The notes below the pieces were generated by a model. It did not search any database. It saw only the letters and a program-made list of their open reading frames with translations, and was not told the DNA's origin. A DNA stretch of 64,000 nt from Burkholderiales bacterium. GTDB lineage: Bacteria; Pseudomonadota; Gammaproteobacteria; Burkholderiales; Burkholderiaceae_C. Location of the stretch: assembly GCA_003241965.1 (NCBI GenBank), contig QBMB01000001.1, forward strand, positions 24,498-88,497. The letters run 5' to 3'. Shown here piece after piece: positions 60,260-64,000 of this stretch. The first letter of the stretch is position 1; every line of letters starts with the position of its first letter. Both the position numbers and the translations under genes were made by a program.

Positions 60260-61117
60260 ATGGCGATCAACTACGAGAAACTGATGGCATGGCCGTTCGA
60301 GGACGTTCGCCATCGCTACACCCAGCGCGACACCATGCTCTACGCACTGGGCGTGGGCCTGGGCACCGACCCGACCAACGAGACCGAGCTGCGCTTTGTC
60401 TATGAAAAGAACCTGCTGGCGCTGCCCACGCTGCCGGTGGTGCTGGGCTATCCCGGCATGTGGCTCAAGGACCCGGCCACCGGCGTTGACTGGGTGCGGC
60501 TGGTGCATGGCGAACAGGGCTTGCGCCTGCACCGGCCGGTGCCGCCCGAGGGTGAAGTGATCGGGCGCACGCGGGTGAGCCAGATCATCGACAAGGGGCC
60601 GGACAAGGGGGCTCTGATCTACACCGAGCGCACGGTGACGGACGCCACCAGCGGCGAACTGCTGGCCACGCTGACCTCGACCACCTTCTGCCGCGCCGAC
60701 GGTGGCTTTGGCGGCCCGGCCGGGCCGGTCAAAACCGTGCATGAGCTGCCCACGCGCGCGCCTGATCACAGCGACGATTTCGCCACCCAGCCGCGTGCCG
60801 CGCTGATCTACCGCCTCTCGGGCGACTACAACCCGCTGCACGCCGAACCCGCGGTGGCAAGCGCCGCTGGTTTCAAGCAGCCCATCCTGCACGGCCTGGC
60901 CACCTACGGCATCGCCGGCTGGGCACTCACCCAGCGCGTCTGCGGCGGCGACCCGAGCGCCCTGCAGTCGCTGGATGTGCGTTTTTCGTCACCCGTTTAC
61001 CCCGGCGAAACGATACGCACCGAGCTCTGGGTGGATGGCAAGGTCGTTTCCTTTCGCGCCCGCGCCGTCGAACGCGACATCGTCGTGCTGAACAACGGAC
61101 GCGCCGAGCTGCGCTGA
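60260..61117 (+). CDS. MaoC-family 2-enoyl-CoA hydratase 2-like
   Basis: ATG 60260; RLSGDYNPLHAEPAVASAAGFKQPILHGLATYGIA hydratase-2 motif. Confidence 0.88.
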   Translation: MAINYEKLMAWPFEDVRHRYTQRDTMLYALGVGLGTDPTNETELRFVYEKNLLALPTLPVVLGYPGMWLKDPATGVDWVRLVHGEQGLRLHRPVPPEGEVIGRTRVSQIIDKGPDKGALIYTERTVTDATSGELLATLTSTTFCRADGGFGGPAGPVKTVHELPTRAPDHSDDFATQPRAALIYRLSGDYNPLHAEPAVASAAGFKQPILHGLATYGIAGWALTQRVCGGDPSALQSLDVRFSSPVYPGETIRTELWVDGKVVSFRARAVERDIVVLNNGRAELR

Positions 61118-61168
61118 CCGTCCTTTGCCTTTCATTTTCGTTTTCAATTTTTTTCAAGGAGCCTCAAC

Positions 61169-61972
61169 ATGAACTACGCTGACTTTCAATTCCTCAAGTT
61201 CGACCACAAGCCCAACGGCGTGCTGGTCATCACCATCAACCGCCCCGAGGTCATGAATGCCACCAATGGCCGGCTGCACTGGGAGCTGACCAAGATCTGG
61301 GGCGTGGTCACTGACGATGCCAAGACCAAGGTGGCGGTCATCACCGGCGCGGGCGACCAGGCCTTCTCGGCCGGCGGCGACCTGGAATGGGTGGCCGGCA
61401 TGGTCGGCAACCCGAAGGAAATCGCCAACACCATGACCGAGGCTTCGGACGTGGTCTACAACATGATGGCCTGCGACAAGCCCATCATCTCGGCCATCAA
61501 CGGCGTGGCCGTCGGTGCCGGTCTGGCAGTCGCCTTCCTGGCCGACATCAGCATCATGGCCGAGGAGGCCAAGATTACCGACGGCCATGTCAAGATCGGC
61601 GTCGCCGCCGGCGACCACGCAGCCATTCTGTGGCCGCTGCTGTGCGGCATGGCCAAGGCCAAGTACTACCTGATGACGGCCGAGTTCGTGAACGGCAAGG
61701 AAGCCGAGCGCATCGGTCTGGTCAGCCTGTGCGTGCCGCGCGCCGAGCTGATGGACAAGGCCATGGCCGTGGCCAACAAACTGGCCAATGGCAGCCAGCA
61801 GGCGATCCGCTTCACCAAGCGCTCGCTCAACGGCTGGATGAACGTGGCGCGCCCGATCTTCGAGAGCTCGCTGGCGATGGAAATGCTGTGCTTCCTGGGC
61901 GAAGACGCCAAGGAGGGCGTGGCCTCGGTGCGCGAGAAGCGCGCGCCCAAGTTCCCCTCGGCCCAGGTCTGA
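61169..61972 (+). CDS. Enoyl-CoA hydratase family protein
   Basis: [55 protein letters not shown]. Confidence 0.9.
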   Translation: MNYADFQFLKFDHKPNGVLVITINRPEVMNATNGRLHWELTKIWGVVTDDAKTKVAVITGAGDQAFSAGGDLEWVAGMVGNPKEIANTMTEASDVVYNMMACDKPIISAINGVAVGAGLAVAFLADISIMAEEAKITDGHVKIGVAAGDHAAILWPLLCGMAKAKYYLMTAEFVNGKEAERIGLVSLCVPRAELMDKAMAVANKLANGSQQAIRFTKRSLNGWMNVARPIFESSLAMEMLCFLGEDAKEGVASVREKRAPKFPSAQV

Positions 61973-62038
61973 TTGAGTTCGCTCCTTCTCCCGCTGGGGG
62001 AAGGAGCCAAAACGCCCCACCACACAGGAGAACACCCC

Positions 62039-63205
62039 ATGGATTTCGCACTGACCCAAGAACAACGGATGATCTACGAGTACGGCGACCGTATCTCGAA
62101 GCAGTTCGACCACAATTACTGGCGCGGCTACGCCGACAAGAACGAGCGCCCCACCGAGCTGTACCAGCAGATCACCAACGACGGTTTTCTCGGCATCATG
62201 GTGCCCGAGGCCTATGGCGGTGCCGGCCAGGGCATGACCGAGATGCTGCTGTTCATGGAGGGACTGGCCAACAACGGCATTCCGCTGCTGAACCTGGTGG
62301 TCGGCCCGACCATGACCATGGGTCTGCTGGCCAAGCACGCCAGCGAGGACATGAAGCGCCGCTTTCTGCCGGGCGGCTGCTCCGGCGACATCAAGTTCTG
62401 CTTCGCCATCACCGAACCGAACGCCGGCTCCAACTCGATCGAGATCACCAGCATCGCCAAGTCCGATGGCCAGGGCGGCTTCAAGCTCAACGGCCAGAAG
62501 GTCTACATCACCGACGCCAACTGCGCCGACTACGCCATGGTCGTGACCCGCACCACAGCGCGCGCTGACGTGAAGAAAAAGACCGACGGCTTCACCATCT
62601 TCATGGTCGACATGAAAAAAAAAGGCATCAGCAAGACACTGATTCCGATTGCCTTCCCGGTGCCAGAAACGCAGTGGCAGCTGTTCTTTGACAACGTGGA
62701 GCTCACCGAGGCCGATGTGCTGGGCGAAGTCGGCAAAGGCTTCAACATCCTGTTCGACACGCTCAACCCCGAGCGCATCATCCTGTCGGGCTTGTGTACC
62801 GGCGTCGGACGCTTTGCCTTGAAGAAGGCCGTGGCCTATGCCAACGACCGCAAGGTGTTCAACAACACCCCCATCGGCGCCTACCAGGGCGTGCAGCACC
62901 CGCTGGCGATTGCCCGCTGCGAGATCGAGATGGCCTCACTGATGGCGCTAAAGGCCGCCTGGGCCTTCGACCAGGGCCTGCCTGCCGGGGAGTTTTCCAA
63001 CATCGCCAAGTACGCGGGTGCCGAAGCCGGCATCCACGCCGTTGACGCGGCGATCCAGACCCATGGCGGCAACGGTTTCACCAAGGAATACGGCATTTAC
63101 GACCTGTACGGTCTGGTGCGGTTGCTGCGCACGGCCCCGTTGAACCGCGAGCTGGTGTTGAACTACATCGCGGAGCATGTGATGGGCCTGCCGCGCTCCT
63201 ATTGA
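62039..63205 (+). CDS. Acyl-CoA dehydrogenase family protein
   Basis: ATG 62039; CFAITEPNAGSNSIEITSIA, KLNGQKVYITDA, TLNPERIILSGLCTGVG, QTHGGNGFTKEYGIYDLYGLVRLL. Confidence 0.9.
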   Translation: MDFALTQEQRMIYEYGDRISKQFDHNYWRGYADKNERPTELYQQITNDGFLGIMVPEAYGGAGQGMTEMLLFMEGLANNGIPLLNLVVGPTMTMGLLAKHASEDMKRRFLPGGCSGDIKFCFAITEPNAGSNSIEITSIAKSDGQGGFKLNGQKVYITDANCADYAMVVTRTTARADVKKKTDGFTIFMVDMKKKGISKTLIPIAFPVPETQWQLFFDNVELTEADVLGEVGKGFNILFDTLNPERIILSGLCTGVGRFALKKAVAYANDRKVFNNTPIGAYQGVQHPLAIARCEIEMASLMALKAAWAFDQGLPAGEFSNIAKYAGAEAGIHAVDAAIQTHGGNGFTKEYGIYDLYGLVRLLRTAPLNRELVLNYIAEHVMGLPRSY

Positions 63206-63214
63206 CAGGCCACC

Positions 63215-64000
63215 ATGGGTAACAACGCTCCCCTGCCCGCCTTTGGTGCCCTGGCCGGCCTGAAGGTGATTGACCTCTCACGCGTGCTCGGTGGCCCGTA
63301 CTGCGGACAGATTTTGGCCGACCACGGCGCGCAGGTCATCAAGGTCGAGCCGCCCGCTGGCGACGAGACCCGCGCCTGGGGCCCACCCTTTGCCGACGAC
63401 GGCACGGCGGCCTACTACAACGGCCTGAACCGCAACAAGCGCGACATCGTGATCGACCTGTCCAAGCCCGAAGGGCGCGAGATTGTGCTCAAGTTGCTGG
63501 CAGACGCTGACGTGCTGATCGAGAACTTCAAGATCGGCACGCTGGAGCGCTGGGGCATCGGCTATGAACAGACGCTGCGCGAGCGCTTCCCGCGCCTGAT
63601 CCACTGCCGGGTCAGCGGCTTCGGCGCCGATGGGCCGCTCGGCGGCGCGCCTGGCTACGACGCGGTGGCACAGGCACTGGGCGGCCTGATGAGCGTCAAC
63701 GGCACGCCGGACACCGGCCCGCTGCGGGTCGGTGTCCCGGTGGTCGACATCACCACCGGCCTGTCGGCCGTGATAGGCGTGCTACTGGCGGTGATCGAGC
63801 GGCAGCGCTCCGGGCGCGGGCAGTTCGTCGAGGCCACGCTGTACGACACCGCCGTGTCGCTGCTGCATCCGCAAAGTGCAAACTGGTTGCAGTCGGGCCA
63901 GACACCCAGGCTCAGCGGCAATGCGCACTCCAACATCGTGCCCTACGACAAGTTTCCGACCCGGACCTGCGAGGTCTTCCTGGGCATCGGCAACAACGGG
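63215..64000 (+). CDS. CaiB/BaiF family III CoA transferase, 3' truncated by window edge
   Basis: ATG 63215; GLKVIDLSRVLGGPYCGQILADHGAQVIKVEPPAGDETRAWGPPF; GLNRNKRDIVIDLSKPEGREIVLKLL; open to window end. Confidence 0.9.
   Translation, partial: MGNNAPLPAFGALAGLKVIDLSRVLGGPYCGQILADHGAQVIKVEPPAGDETRAWGPPFADDGTAAYYNGLNRNKRDIVIDLSKPEGREIVLKLLADADVLIENFKIGTLERWGIGYEQTLRERFPRLIHCRVSGFGADGPLGGAPGYDAVAQALGGLMSVNGTPDTGPLRVGVPVVDITTGLSAVIGVLLAVIERQRSGRGQFVEATLYDTAVSLLHPQSANWLQSGQTPRLSGNAHSNIVPYDKFPTRTCEVFLGIGNNG

Noticed and set aside
62604-62622. Run of nine A (ATGAAAAAAAAAGGC) in the ACAD gene as a programmed frameshift site
   Set aside because: The ORF continues intact as MKKKGI with conserved downstream sequence; no alternative-frame product is supported, though slippage cannot be excluded

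Overview
Dense, high-GC catabolic region, probably from a betaproteobacterium of the Comamonadaceae type (inferred from gene content and style only). About 60 CDS are supported, with no tRNA, rRNA or CRISPR. The left third (1-22.6 kb) looks like an aromatic-acid uptake and attack region: a CYP199-like P450 with ferredoxin and ferredoxin reductase, two related SDR/aldehyde dehydrogenase/TRAP-DctP gene sets separated by an IS21 istB remnant, a PdxA/TphB-like dehydrogenase, two Rieske oxygenase alpha subunits, one VanB/phthalate-dioxygenase-type reductase, a complete Liv-type ABC importer, a Bug/TctC binding protein and an IclR regulator. A decayed IS481-type transposase containing an (CAACTC)8 tandem repeat separates this from a ~40 kb acyl-CoA catabolism block. 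That block holds CoA transferases, a CoA ligase, seven acyl-CoA dehydrogenase-family proteins, four enoyl-CoA hydratases, two complete biotin-dependent acyl-CoA carboxylases, an HMG-CoA lyase-like protein, two DUF35/SCP2-thiolase-like pairs without the thiolase cysteines, MaoC hydratases, a PECR-like reductase, thioesterases, an MBL hydrolase and a transglutaminase-like protein. My main hypothesis is an undescribed pathway for a branched or cyclic (isoprenoid- or steroid-like, or alkyl-aromatic) acid, using carboxylation to bypass a beta-methyl block and retro-aldol cleavage by DUF35/thiolase-like pairs. All functional calls come from reading motifs by eye; no database search was run.
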